A stretch of DNA of 64,000 nucleotides from Watersipora subatra. Lineage: Eukaryota; Bryozoa; Gymnolaemata; Cheilostomatida; Watersiporidae. The stretch spans positions 33,799,155-33,863,154 of the forward strand of contig NC_088712.1 in NCBI RefSeq assembly GCF_963576615.1, read 5' to 3'. This document shows, in pieces, positions 34,030-45,700 of the stretch (positions are counted from its first letter, which is position 1; every line of letters starts with the position of its first letter). A program made the position numbers and the translations under genes. The notes under the pieces were generated by a model, which searched no databases, had not been told where the DNA came from, and saw nothing but the letters and a program-made list of their open reading frames with translations.

Positions 34030-34075
34030 TGTCTCACAACCCGTGTGCCTAATGAATTACATGGGTTGTGAGACA
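34030..34075. repeat. Hairpin with 16-bp stem
   Basis: GTCTCACAACCCGTGT pairs with ACATGGGTTGTGAGAC around a loop of about 12 nt, one mismatch. Confidence 0.75.
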
Positions 34076-34079
34076 GACA

Positions 34080-35017
34080 TGATTAGCTTGTCAATCAGTA
34101 GTTGTACAAGTCCCATTGCAAAGAGTGGCCTAGAGTATGAAGATTGTCCCTGGCAGATCAGTGGCTAAGATGGTAGCTAGAAATGGCTGTCATATTGAGT
34201 CCCGGGCAGTTGACTACCAAGTTAAGTATCACATCCATTACAGACAATGATTTCAAAATACAAAATTATATAGACATACGATAATTTGTCTTGCTCACTT
34301 CTATGGTGCAATATTTATCCATCACCCATAAAGTGTCAAAAAGGTAAACTGGTAGTTTAAAATGGTAGTTGTGAAAATCTCAAGAAACTTAATCAGATAC
34401 TGCAATATAGTCATTGGCTACAGTGAGCAATTTACTAAAGCGATTTTATTGCAGAGGTTTGTTTGGCAAGCACTTTATACAGTTATCGTCAGGGCCAGAT
34501 TTGAAAAAGATTTTGGCAATGTTTTTGGCAAGCACATAACCTATAAAAAAATGATCTATCAAAGCACGTAGCCATAAATTTAAAACTTAAAAATAGGAAA
34601 AGGTACAAGGCTGTTTTGGATGTGTAGGCAATGCGCATAGCCCTACAGGAAAGGAATAGATGTATACCCTTTAGCTCTTGCGACGCCACTGCAAACTCTG
34701 AGATCGAGAAGAGCAATCACCTGATGTTGCCTGTCAAATGTCTCAATATGTGCGCTCTGTCTCTGATATTGAGAGAAGCATTCACCTGATGTCGCTTGTC
34801 AAATGTCTCAATATGCCTGCTCTGTGTTAACCATTGCATGACTCTAAACACTTTCTCACTATTCATCGACAGTTCGTAGTACTCAAGAACATCGACCAAC
34901 TAATCTAGACAAAAGGTCAACAACAATCTGTTGCATGAATAGAGAGCAGCGCGAGCTGCAGCTCAGGCAGAAATCATTTCTGTAGTCAGCGTCTGATGTA
35001 CGAGTAGAGTTTGAAGC
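34080..35017. other. Region upstream of the small membrane-protein gene
   Basis: Contains a partial tandem duplication near 34700-34815 (CACCTGATGT/GCCTGTCAAATGTCTC). No gene recognised; the promoter of the gene starting at 35018 should lie here. Confidence 0.4.
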
Positions 35018-35203
35018 ATGAGTTGCAAGTTAACTGTATTTTTTGTTGTGTTGCTGACGAAGAAATCTGGCTCAGTCGTAGACTCGAGCACTGCTGACAG
35101 CGTCAGCTTTTATCGCTACTCCACTACTGAAAGCTTATCAACCGTATCTCCTTCACTCATTTCTTACAACACGACTAACACAAGCCTAAACTTGCCTACG
35201 CAG
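35018..35203 (+). CDS. Membrane-protein exon 1 (signal and Ser/Thr-rich ectodomain)
   Basis: ATG at 35018. The frame stays open past the donor to 35344, so unspliced read-through would give an alternative C-terminus. Confidence 0.55.
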
Positions 35204-36961
35204 GTACACCAATTTATAGAATACTTTCATTGTTGGGTTCTTTCATTGCTTGCTTTTTGTAAGTTGTTTTTTTTTACTACGGACAGTTTTTTCGATTGCA
35301 CGAAAATGATTGTTTGTTCAGTAGACAGTAGGTATATCATGTGAGTCGGGAATTCTTTCGCTGACGTGTTGAAAATTATGAATAAGTAAAATTATGGGAA
35401 TATTTTATGTATGGCTAATAAACCATCAAGATATTTTTTTTTACAAAAATTCACTCGTTGAACTTCATGTTGGGTCTGAAAACCAGTGAAATAAATAAAA
35501 TTTTATCTAACTCTTTCTTCTAGCTGCATAAGTTCTTGAGTATATAGTTTGAATGTTGCAAAAGAATGTCTTACAAATGAAATTATAATTCATCAAAATC
35601 ATAATTCGTACTTAATAACAAATCAGCATAAATAATATTGATAAGGAATTTTGTTAGTACAGTACTTTTATGCAGAAGTTGCAGAGTGATTATTTGATCA
35701 CGTATTTAATCCACTAAAGAGTACCCTTCAGCATCAGCCCAGAAAGGATGAGTAGATATCCCAATTTTGTCTATGACAGAAAGGATGGGTAGATACCCCA
35801 ATTTTGTCTATGACAGAAAGGATGGGTAGATACCCCAATTTTGTCTATGACAGAAAGGATGGGTAGATACCCCAATTTTGTCTATGACAGAAAGGATGAG
35901 TAGATACCCCAATTTTGTCTATGACAGAAAGGATGAGTAGATACCCCAATTTTGTCTATGACAGAAAGGATGAGTAGATACCCCAATTTTGTCTATGACA
36001 GAAAGGATGGGTAGATACCCCAATTTTGTCTATGACAGAAAGGATGGGTAGATACCCAATTTTGTCTAGCGCATGTTGCTTTTTGTTTACTGCATGGCTC
36101 CAATAATTGTCAGAGGGTACAAATCCATGTTTTTAATTTCTTTTTTTTTGATGTGATACAGCCAACATTGCCTTAGCAAAATAAGACCTCAAAGCTTGGA
36201 CCTTGAAAATTTTTCAAGGGAAGAAAGTTTTTCTTATTAGAAAAAACAGGAAATAATGGTTTTAAAGATTATACTCACGCATAATTTTTTGAAGTAAATA
36301 GACGTGAATATCGTGCGATCGTCTGAGACAAACTGCCTAAATAAAGACATTATAAGTGCTGACCACTTTAGAAGGTCATTTTATACAGGCTTTTATTACC
36401 CCTACGCCAATCACCGCGGTTTATGGATGTGTGATGACTTCACATGGTTCTTATAAATTATAAGGCTCTGAAATAGCTCCGCACTAGAACTATTAGATGC
36501 TTGAGTTAAACTTTGTGAGCTGAGGATGATTCAACGAGTTGTATTTTTAGTGACCTTGTTTTACCTTAATCTTAGTCAAGTCTTAGTCAGGGGTTTACTC
36601 CCGGAGATAGACTCGTATTTTCTAGAAGGTGGTGAAATATAAAAGGTTTATACTATAATGAAATAGACTAGAAACTTTACAGATGATTGCATATTTTAGG
36701 AAGGCACAACTCAAGACGTACCCTGATACTATAATGAAATAGACTAGAAACCTTAGAGATGATTGCATATTTTAGGAAGGCACAACTCAAGACGTACCCT
36801 GGCAGGAAGTGGCTTACAAACACAACCTCTTACTCTCATGTACAGTAACTGCCGGAGTGATTCTAATCCTCTCCACTGTTTATATCTTTCTCTGTTGTCG
36901 CAAAGAGAGACTCTGGAATAGCTCGGATAGCCTGGAACCGACCAAACTTATACAAGATTAA
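35018..36961 (+). CDS. Predicted small type I membrane protein, two exons
   Basis: Exon 1 is 35018-35203 (62 codons, donor CAG|GTACAC). Exon 2 is 36776-36961 (61 codons and stop, acceptor TTTTAG|GAAG). The phase 0 join gives 123 residues. Visible: a hydrophobic N-terminus (about 5-13) that may be a signal peptide; a Ser/Thr-rich middle with N-glycosylation sequons NTT and NTS near 51-56; one strong transmembrane segment (about 81-102, LLLSCTVTAGVILILSTVYI); a Cys-Cys-Arg-Lys stop-transfer border; and a tail of about 20 residues ending KLIQD. An AATAAA lies at 37044, 83 bp after the stop. The layout resembles small mucin-like surface proteins, but I do not recognise the family. Additional exons between the two are possible. 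Confidence 0.6.
35741..36068. repeat. 37-bp minisatellite, about 9 copies
   Basis: Unit AGAAAGGATGGGTAGATACC then CCAATTTTGTCTATGAC. It lies in the intron of the small membrane-protein gene. Confidence 0.96.
36648..36801 (+). repeat. 76-bp tandem duplication carrying a splice acceptor
   Basis: ACTATAATGAAATAGACTAG ... GCATATTTTAGGAAGGCACA ... GACGTACCCTG occurs twice with offset 76 bp, differing at few positions. Each copy contains the branch/polypyrimidine region and AG of exon 2 and its first 25 bases. Confidence 0.93.
36776..36961 (+). CDS. Membrane-protein exon 2 (transmembrane and tail)
   Basis: Acceptor at 36775. An upstream duplicate acceptor at 36699 reads the same first eight residues, then TGA. 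Confidence 0.65.
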   Translation, partial: EGTTQDVPWQEVAYKHNLLLSCTVTAGVILILSTVYIFLCCRKERLWNSSDSLEPTKLIQD

Positions 36962-37043
36962 TTGTTAAAGTTGTTTACTTCTTTTGAAATCATCCTCTCC
37001 CAGTTCTCAATTAGAACTATGGTCCAATAACTTCTCAAAAGAA

Positions 37044-37049
37044 AATAAA
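37044..37049 (+). terminator. Candidate polyadenylation signal AATAAA
   Basis: First AATAAA after the stop of the small membrane-protein gene. Confidence 0.4.
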
Positions 37050-39630
37050 TGTAAAAAAATGGACAGATTCAAAAGATTTTACTCGAGGTTATCAAGCAAA
37101 CACAATATGATACCGCTCGACATGCTAGCGCACGAACCTTGACTCGTATAACCCGGCTGGTTTTATCTGTTTTTTTTTCTAGATTATTTTGCTATTCTAG
37201 TTATTAGAATCTACTAAAAGGAACTGTGAACTAGGAGCTGCCCAACTATGAAGAATTTAGATATTTAAAATTATAACCAAGTTAGCCTGGTGGCCAGTCA
37301 ATAATTTAGTAACTACACAGCAAAAGGCCACATACAACTAGCACCTCAGGTTGGGTCTCTCAAGTTCCGTCCCTTGAAATGTGTTTTTGACATCTAGTTG
37401 AAAGCCTGGCTAAACACTTTACTGCTTCAAACATGATTTCATGCAAGTGAATTAATAATTGAGAATAGAGATAGTATAATTGTTGTTCATCACCTTTGTG
37501 ATATAATATATATAGATGACTTACAAAGCCCATTTTCTCTTTCGTCTTCTGAAACCCAAGCTATAGTTTGATATATCATTTTAGCAGCCCAGAAACATTT
37601 GCAGCGGATGAAATCGTTTGAGAGATTTTGAATATTCAATTACTGTGAATCATTTAGGCATCAATGGAAACCTGCTAATATCACGAAACTACTTCTTAGG
37701 CTAATGCAATCAAACAGAAAACTCCTGAAGTTCTGCACAAGGCAGACAACAGCAGATTATTGATACGAAACTAATTTTTATGTATATCAAGACTATATGG
37801 ATGTGTATATTCAACAAAGGCGTGAATAACTCTATGGGTATGACAACCACTAAGTTCATGCATTTGGTCACATTGGTTATCAGTTGAAATTGTTGTGCAT
37901 GTCTAATAGCAAAAATTAATGAGAATTCACCTATCTACTCAGCCAACTCAATAACTTTATGCTATGAGCAACAAACGTGTTTCAAACATTTTGAAACATG
38001 ACAAATACCAGTATAATCCTATCATAAGGGTGGCCCTGATTGTTTTCTCTTGTACGGAGTATTTGTAAAACTTTGTTCAATACGGTTCATCTTATAAACA
38101 AATTATACTAACCCAACTAATGCATGCGATGTTATTGAACTTAGTTAATCCGGTCAGTGAGTCTCAGTCAACTACACGCAATTGTCTATTATTCTGCGTA
38201 ATACTATTAAGTCTATTATATTGCTGTTGTAGTTGTTCGCTAGTCAGAAAAATTTGTAACTGCTTTTTATCAAATTTATTTAAATTTTATTCCAACTCTA
38301 TATACAAAATTTTCAGTTGTTTGGCGCATAAGAGAACATTTTATTTTTAAAATGTTTTGCTATTTATACACATATAGAAAATAGTGCAAAGGCTGCAGCA
38401 AAAGTGCTTAGTTGACAATATGGAGTGGCGGGTGAAGGACAGACCAAAACATAGTAAAGTTAGTTGTAAATTAAACAGATAAAAAAGATTTTGCTACATA
38501 CATAGCGTGTGAAGTTCTCATTTCAAACCTCTTTTAGTAAAGATTTAAACAGCAGTTGCCCTTCAGCAATTGAAACATGGCACTAAGGGTAACTGATTTT
38601 TTCTGTCTCTATGTCCATAGTTGTGTCTGACACTGTTTTTCATCTGACAAATTTCTCAGCTTACTGAGAAAGCTAAGAAAAAGCTAAATAGATATGGAGA
38701 AGTGTGTATTGGAGGGCATTCTTCTTCCTGCTTCTATCTAGTGAAGTCTTGAGTGATTATATAACATCCTAGACAACCTTATATTGTCAATTCGTTGGAC
38801 TTGAAGACGCTGATCTTAAAGCAGAGCGGTTGCCTAAATTGTGAAAATCAGACTATACATATTCCATTCACAAAACCTTGAAAACTGTAGAACAATTTAA
38901 AACACGGCAAATGGCAGTATCACCCTATCATAAGTTACGATGGCCCTGATTGATCACTCTTTGAAACCATACAAATTGAACAGGAAGTTATCTGCTCATG
39001 GCCAAGTCAGCTAATGAGTTACTTTTGGCTGGTGTTCGGCAAAAGGCAACTAGCAACAGGCAACTAGCAACGAACAATTACAGGTAATAGTTACATCAGC
39101 ATATTTTCAAGCCGAAAAAAGAATTCTATTATTGTTATCCTTGATGGTAATAATTATTTATTATCATTAAAACGTTGAAGTAATGGCAAAGACTCAATTA
39201 TATGAATTAGTATAACTTACAATTAATTTTATTATTAGTGTTGCAATTATTATATGACTCACAAAAAATCTAAGAGTAATAATAATTTATAAAAGAAAAT
39301 GGTAAAAATGTGGAATGTAAAGAATAATATAATAATAACTATAATCAGCCTCAGTGCCTACGGTACACTACCGTTGATATACTATTATTTACATAATAAA
39401 TATGGTGAGCATTAGCATTACAGCCTGAACTGTACAGGTGTAATAATAGTAAAAATATTTACCTTTTAAAATTGTTCAGAAATGTTACAAGGTATCGTCA
39501 TGCAGCATCATTGCTCATTGACAAAACTCAACCTGCATGTCTCTCGCTCTGATTTATGTAAGGCTATTTACTGAACATGTATGTAGATGACACCATAGTA
39601 ATTACAAGACATTAATGTGGGAATCGTCCG
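37050..39630. other. Intergenic region and LHFPL2 3' UTR
   Basis: Diverged copies of an approximately 70-bp segment (CCTATCATAAG...GGCCCTGATTG) occur near 37985-38045 and 38885-38950. An ATG ORF of 76 codons at 38120-38350 is hydrophobic and Cys-rich but has no other support. A reverse AATAAA at 39157-39162 may end the LHFPL2-like transcript. Confidence 0.4.
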
Positions 39631-39773
39631 CTATTTGATGCATATTAATCGTTTTCCCTTCAATATTTCATCTTCTATTTCGTCCTGTGATGTAGCTCTG
39701 TCAGCTTTAATTGACAGCATTCCAGTAGGAAATATACACAAGGTGCATATTATTACTCCAATGTACGCCCAAC
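39631..39773 (-). CDS. LHFPL2: LHFPL2-like coding exon 5
   Basis: Two nt plus 46 codons and TAG: WAYIGVIICTL... TM4, then a helical charged tail DEIEDEILKGKRLICIK. Acceptor ATTTTAG|GT. Confidence 0.92.
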
Positions 39774-42700
39774 CTAAAATCAATGTCACAAAGAATGGCA
39801 TTACATAAAATAACTAGCTAAATGTTTATTAGCCATAAACTCAAACAGTTGTACCTGTTACGGAAGTAGCATCAGTGTTTATTAACAATACTCTTAACTA
39901 TCAAGTCACCCGAGTGACTTTTTACTGGATTTGAAATTATAAAGCAATCAAATAGTGAGACATGACGCTCAGTACAGCAGAAGCTGAGTAAGCTTCGTAT
40001 AGTTATATTTAACACCTATCAGCTCTACTGCTGTTAGTTTGTGCCTATGTGACTCGTAGGATAACTCCCTGGTTATCACTGTTAGTTGTTAATACTAACC
40101 AATTGAACACTGGTCCTTCTTGAATGCTGCCACTTGAGTGCCACAGAAATAGTGTAGCTTAGATGAAGACCATCCTAAGGGGTAGATCGCTATGGCAACC
40201 GAATAGAAGAGACCTGTAAAATGTCCAAAAGCAATGTTAGTCAGTTGTTTGCGTATTTGTTGAACTAAAAAATTTATTTAAAAGCTCTTGTAAGTTCCAG
40301 AAGGTGATATAAGGTCAAAACTGAATCATAAGGAATTATATGATAGAACGGACAGGTTGTTGTACACTATGCTATATACATTAGTAAGTGGCGACTCAGG
40401 GTTGAATGAGAGAAAAAGAAGTTATCGTCTCCTGTTCATCTTCACCGAATGACTCCAGTCTAGACCATTTTTATAGTTCTGATTTAATGCGTGAGTTTGC
40501 GTGTTCCATGGAAACAATGGACGAAAAAACTTGAATTAAATGCATGACATGAAATGGCGGGGTGCTGATAGAAGGTCTGAAAAATGGCAGATGAAGAAAG
40601 TGCAAATTGTTTTACCAAATGGAGTATTAAACATGTGAAGGAAGAGGGGCAACTGGACATGTAAATGAGCAACAGAAAAGGGAGTCAATTAAAACTATTG
40701 ATGAATAATGACCAGAACTACCGTTTTCTACCTCTATGCGGATTGGTTAACTCTACACCGAGAAAAAACTTAAGAACTTAGCTTAAGAACTTAACTTAGG
40801 AACTTGGCCTAAAGATGAACTCACACAAAATTTTAGAAGATTTGATCAGAAAGTATTTTATCTTTTATTATTCGCTAACGTTTTTGATGTTTGAGGTGAT
40901 CTGACTGTCAGGATGTTTCAAGATTCCACAAAACTTGATCACAGTTGAAACACTCAGTAAAAAAGCATGCGAAATGATGTCACAAGTTGCTATAGTTGAC
41001 ATCGGCTATTGCAGCTATCGGCTATTGCAGCTATCGGCTATTGCAGCTATCGGCTATTGCATCTATCGGCTATTGCATCTATCGGCTATTGCAGCTATCG
41101 GCTATCGCAGCTATCGGCTATCGCATCTATCGGCTATCGCAGCTATCGGCTATCGCATCTATCGGCTATCGCATCTATCGGCTATCGCAGCTATCGGCTA
41201 TCGCAGCTATCGGCTATCGCAGCTATCGGCTATCGCAGCTATCGGCTATCGCAGCTATCGGCTATCGCAGCTATCGGCTATCGCAGCTATCGGCTATCGC
41301 AGCTATCGGCTATCGCATCTATCGGCTATCGCAGCTATCGGCTATCGCAGCTATCGGCTATCGCATCTATCGGCTATCGCAGCTATCGGTTATTGCAGCT
41401 ATCGGCTATTGCAGCTATCGGCTACGTGCCTCTTACTCTGTTAGTCTCTTTGCAACTGCGGGCGTCATAATCCGCTTCCGCTTGATCGGAGGGTTTAATC
41501 GCATTCAAGTTTTATCTTTTCAGATCACCTCAAACATCAAGAACAATTACAAATGATAGAAAATACGGATACCTTGTCCTAACATCTACAATAACTTTGT
41601 GCAAGTTTATCTGTAAGCTGTATTGCTGGAGTGGACGACTGTAGACCATAGATATAATAAATGGGTTTATTATATCTATGCTGTAGAAACTCGTCGTTTG
41701 AAAATTATCAAAATCCAATCAAAAGTTTATTAGTGAAACGGGTAACCTTATACGAACAAAGTATTTGCTATCAGCTAGTTTTCTTTACATATTTGTCGCA
41801 GCCTAATAATACAGCTCTGCATTAATCAAACTTGCATCAGGCAGTGTTCCCAATTAGCAGCGAACAAAGCTGTCAAATCTTGGTTGCCATTGCTCAAGGT
41901 CTAGAGCGTACCGTAACTATAGGTGTGCAGGAACAAGCCTCCTCATCAACCAATCAAAGTACTCGTGTCAATAATGGACTCAAGCGTGTCTAGTTACTGA
42001 ACCCACACAATGTGACTACACGGAGCCTTTCACGGCTCTCTCCTAGAGCTAGGCTGCAGACAAAGAGGCCCTGAATGTTCAAAAGAGATGCAAACTATAA
42101 TTGCCTCTCCGCATAATCATGTCCCCAGCGAGTATATCAAGTGACCCTAATAAGCTAGCCGGAAGACTTCTCTATAAAACACAAACCCTATATGCGCAGA
42201 CGTCGGTTTGCACAACGGTGTGGGTTTAAACGAACATAGCAAATAGCTCGTCTGTTGAAAACAGTTGGCAGCGATGACTTGTATCTACCTTTTACTGCTG
42301 AATTAGAGATACGGGTACATTTATTTTACGTTGTAAAAGACCAAGGAACATGACACACCAACCCTATTTCCATTCTCACTGATGTGTTTATTTCTAGTTC
42401 TCGTTTCCTGGCACATTATTTAGAACATGCGAAAGATTATATTATCTGCCAAATTAAGTCTATATCTGTACATATATCTGCGTATCAGTCGTAGCCTGAT
42501 GAGCGACCAGCGTGAAACAGTGTTGTACTGCCATGAAAAATTTTATACAATATAGATTATAATTATACAATCTATATATATATATATATATATTTCTCAA
42601 AGTATGTGTGTGTCCCTCCAGCTATAGATCTTAAAATCTTGATTTTAAAATTCTGCTTTCTGGTGGATTTGAACTCACGACAAACACATCGACAAGGTTC

Positions 42701-45700
42701 TTCTCTGGATGGACACTCTACTACTGAGCCAGAGTGATACAGTGATCAGATAAGTTATCATATCCCGATATACCGCATAGCCCATGTGCGTCCTAATTAT
42801 TTTGGCCTTGCATCCACGAGTTGCGATGCTTCTGTTCAGAAATATTTTGGGCCCTAAGTATATGCAACGCGATGCTTATTTGTCATTTTTCGTTAGGGCC
42901 AATTTATTCAGCCCACGATATCGACAATAATTTATCTCCAACATAAAATTTGGCGATTTGTGTACTGATTATATATGGTATTAAAAGATATACGTCGCTG
43001 AACTTGCCATGGCGAGTTATCCATATCAGTTTTACGGTAGCCTCTATATCCGGTATCTGTCAAAATAAAAACGTTTCGCAATGATAAAACTAATATTAAA
43101 AGTTCAAGGTTTACTAAAATACATACTAAAACTTCCTTCAAGTATGCGTTTAGTAAACCAAATTCATTTAATATAGATTCAGCGTATATGTTACACATTT
43201 GACTGAAGGTGAAAACTCTCCACATAGTATATTTGTAATGTTATATTATTTTGGGCACGCAGATCATAACTACAAAATTTACTAAAGTCATTGTAGGTTA
43301 CCTATAATTACTAAGGTTAACATAGTATTTTGGCACTATTTTTAGTGATGATGATTAGTACCTATAACCTATGATATTAGCCTACATGTCAATTTTTGAA
43401 TGCCAACACTGAAAGGAACTAAAATCATATAATGGTATACCACATAATTTAGGATTGTAATCGTAGCAAAATAGACTATATTTAGCTATTACTTGCTAAT
43501 GATTTCGCATTTACATTTAATCACCTTTACATTTTTATATTTCTTCTAATTTATTTCAACAAAACACTTCTGTCAAGTTATATAATGTTAAATTTACAGC
43601 TGTTTGAAAACCTTTACAGTTGTTTTATTTATTTTTAATTTACTTGTCCTGCACAAAACTTTGTCCTCATGGTATGAAGTTTGAAAGTTACAGTTGTTTG
43701 ACAAAGTTTGAAAACCTTTACAGTTGTTTTTATTTTCTTTCTCAATTTATTTCAACTACACAAAACACTTCTCACATGATATGTAATTTGAAAGTTAGAA
43801 TGGCAAATCTTGTTATATGTTAAACACAAATCAATTTTCTGACCAAAGACTTTTTTATTACCAAGGCAACGCCGGGTAGTACAGCTACAGTAAAAATGCA
43901 TTATCTATCATGAATGAAGCTGAGAAAATAAGAATGGAAGATAGTTTTACTATTTTTTCTCATCTTATTTTTTCCGAGGAAGAAGAGGTAAGGAAGACAA
44001 GAGGTAAGGAAGACAAGAGGTAAGGAAGACAAGAGGTAAGAAAGACAAGAGGTAAGGAAGACAAGAGGTAAGGAAGACAAGAGGTAAGGAAGACAAGAGG
44101 CAAGGAAAACAAGAGGTGAGGAAGGCAAGAGGTAAGGAAGGCAAGAGGTAAGGAAGACAAGAGGTAAGGCAGACAAGAGGTGAGGAAGGCAAGAGGTAAG
44201 GAAGGCAAGAGGTAAGGAAGACAAGAGGTAAGGCAGACAAGAGGTGAGGAAGGCAAGAGGCAAGGAAGACAAGAGGTAAGGAAGACAAGAGGTAAGGAAG
44301 ACAAGAGGTAAGGAAGACAAGAGGTAAGGAAGACAAGAGGTAAGAAAGACAAGAGGTAAGGAAGACAAGAGGTAAGGAAGACAAGAGGTAAGGAAGACAA
44401 GAGGTGAGGAAGACAAGAGGTAAGGAAGACAAGAGGTGAGGAAGACAAGAGGCAAGGAAGACAAGAGGTAAGGAAGACAAGAGGTAAGGCAGACAAGAGG
44501 TAAGGAAGACAAGAGGTGAGGAAGGCAAGAGGTAAGGAAGACAAGAGGTGAGGAAGACAAGAGGTAAGGAAGACAAGAGGTGAGGAAGACAAGAGGTGAG
44601 GAAGACAAGAGGTAAGGAAGACAAGAGGTAAGGAAGACAAGAGGTAAGAAAGACAAGAAGTTAGGAAAGGAAGACTGTGCATCAAACTTTTAATTAGTAC
44701 CAAAAAACAAGGTGAACACTTTCTCAAAAATTGTTTGTTTTTATTTGTAGAAAAGTTTCTACATGCCACTGTGTGAAGCTTTGATGGTTTAGTATAGTAG
44801 TGAAGACACATAGCAGGTAGCGGTGTAGTGGCCTAAAGACAGTGATATTGTGGTGCAGTGACGCATTAGCCAAGATGTAAAAAGAATTATGGCCACATAC
44901 AACTCATGAATCTCTCGTAGTATTTTTAATTACCTGTACCAATTCTTGCAAAATGTGTAAAGCTATGAAGTTTCAAACAAGTCATGCTAATAACATAGAA
45001 CTATTCTGATTGTAAAACTGACGCTAACTTTTGTCGATTGCAATCGCCTAGCATCATTAATTTTATTATTATTTTACTAACTCCTTCAGAAACCTAAAAC
45101 CTGGGTTTTATATCATAACTAAGGACAAAAGCAGCGTGCAGTTATCTACTTGTAACTCAGAAGGGTGACTTTGCAACAAAATTCACATTACAGTTATTTG
45201 GTATCAAAAGATTCACCCTGTCTTACTCTGTTGTGTTGTAGGTGCAAAATATGTGGAAATGTGATTACAAGCTCTCAAAAGCTAAAAAACGAACAGTTAA
45301 TCGCAGCTTCATGCGACCGCCGTAGTTTGGATTCTCTTTCCAAAACGGCTCAAATGGGACGTAGTTGTTACAAGATGGTTTCTGTTTACATTTTCATGCA
45401 ACCTCATTCGTCGAAATATTTTCACAAATATACTTCACGCATTCAATAAAACCATGTCTATTGTTCTTACGTGCCTATTTTATTGTCATTGTAATGCTGT
45501 CACTTTTATCACTGATATCTTATAACTTACCGTAAAAATTCGTTTAATTTCTTAACCTTAGCTCGAAGGAGTACATATCATTGTCTGATAATCATGCCGA
45601 GCCTGTTGGTCACCTGTGATAATCGAAAAATGCTGCAGAAATTATTTGCGCAGTATTGGGCCACGTGATCAGATTACGACTTGACGATTAGATCAAGCCA

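Noticed and set aside
38120..38350. 76-codon hydrophobic Cys-rich ORF as a small membrane protein
   Set aside because: Composition follows the local AT-rich, T-rich DNA; there is no signal-cleavage pattern, neighbour or second exon.
40935..41556. Three overlapping ORFs of 153-186 codons (YRLSQLSAIAAIG)
   Set aside because: Same repeat read in three frames of a 16-bp array.
42655..42738. A functional tRNA gene on the minus strand
   Set aside because: A-box and B-box-like sequences are present, but the T stem and acceptor stem do not pair.
43901..44811. ORFs of 219-283 codons with LPYLLSSLPLVFLTSC repeats
   Set aside because: Read-through of a 16-bp purine array in three minus frames; no unique domain.
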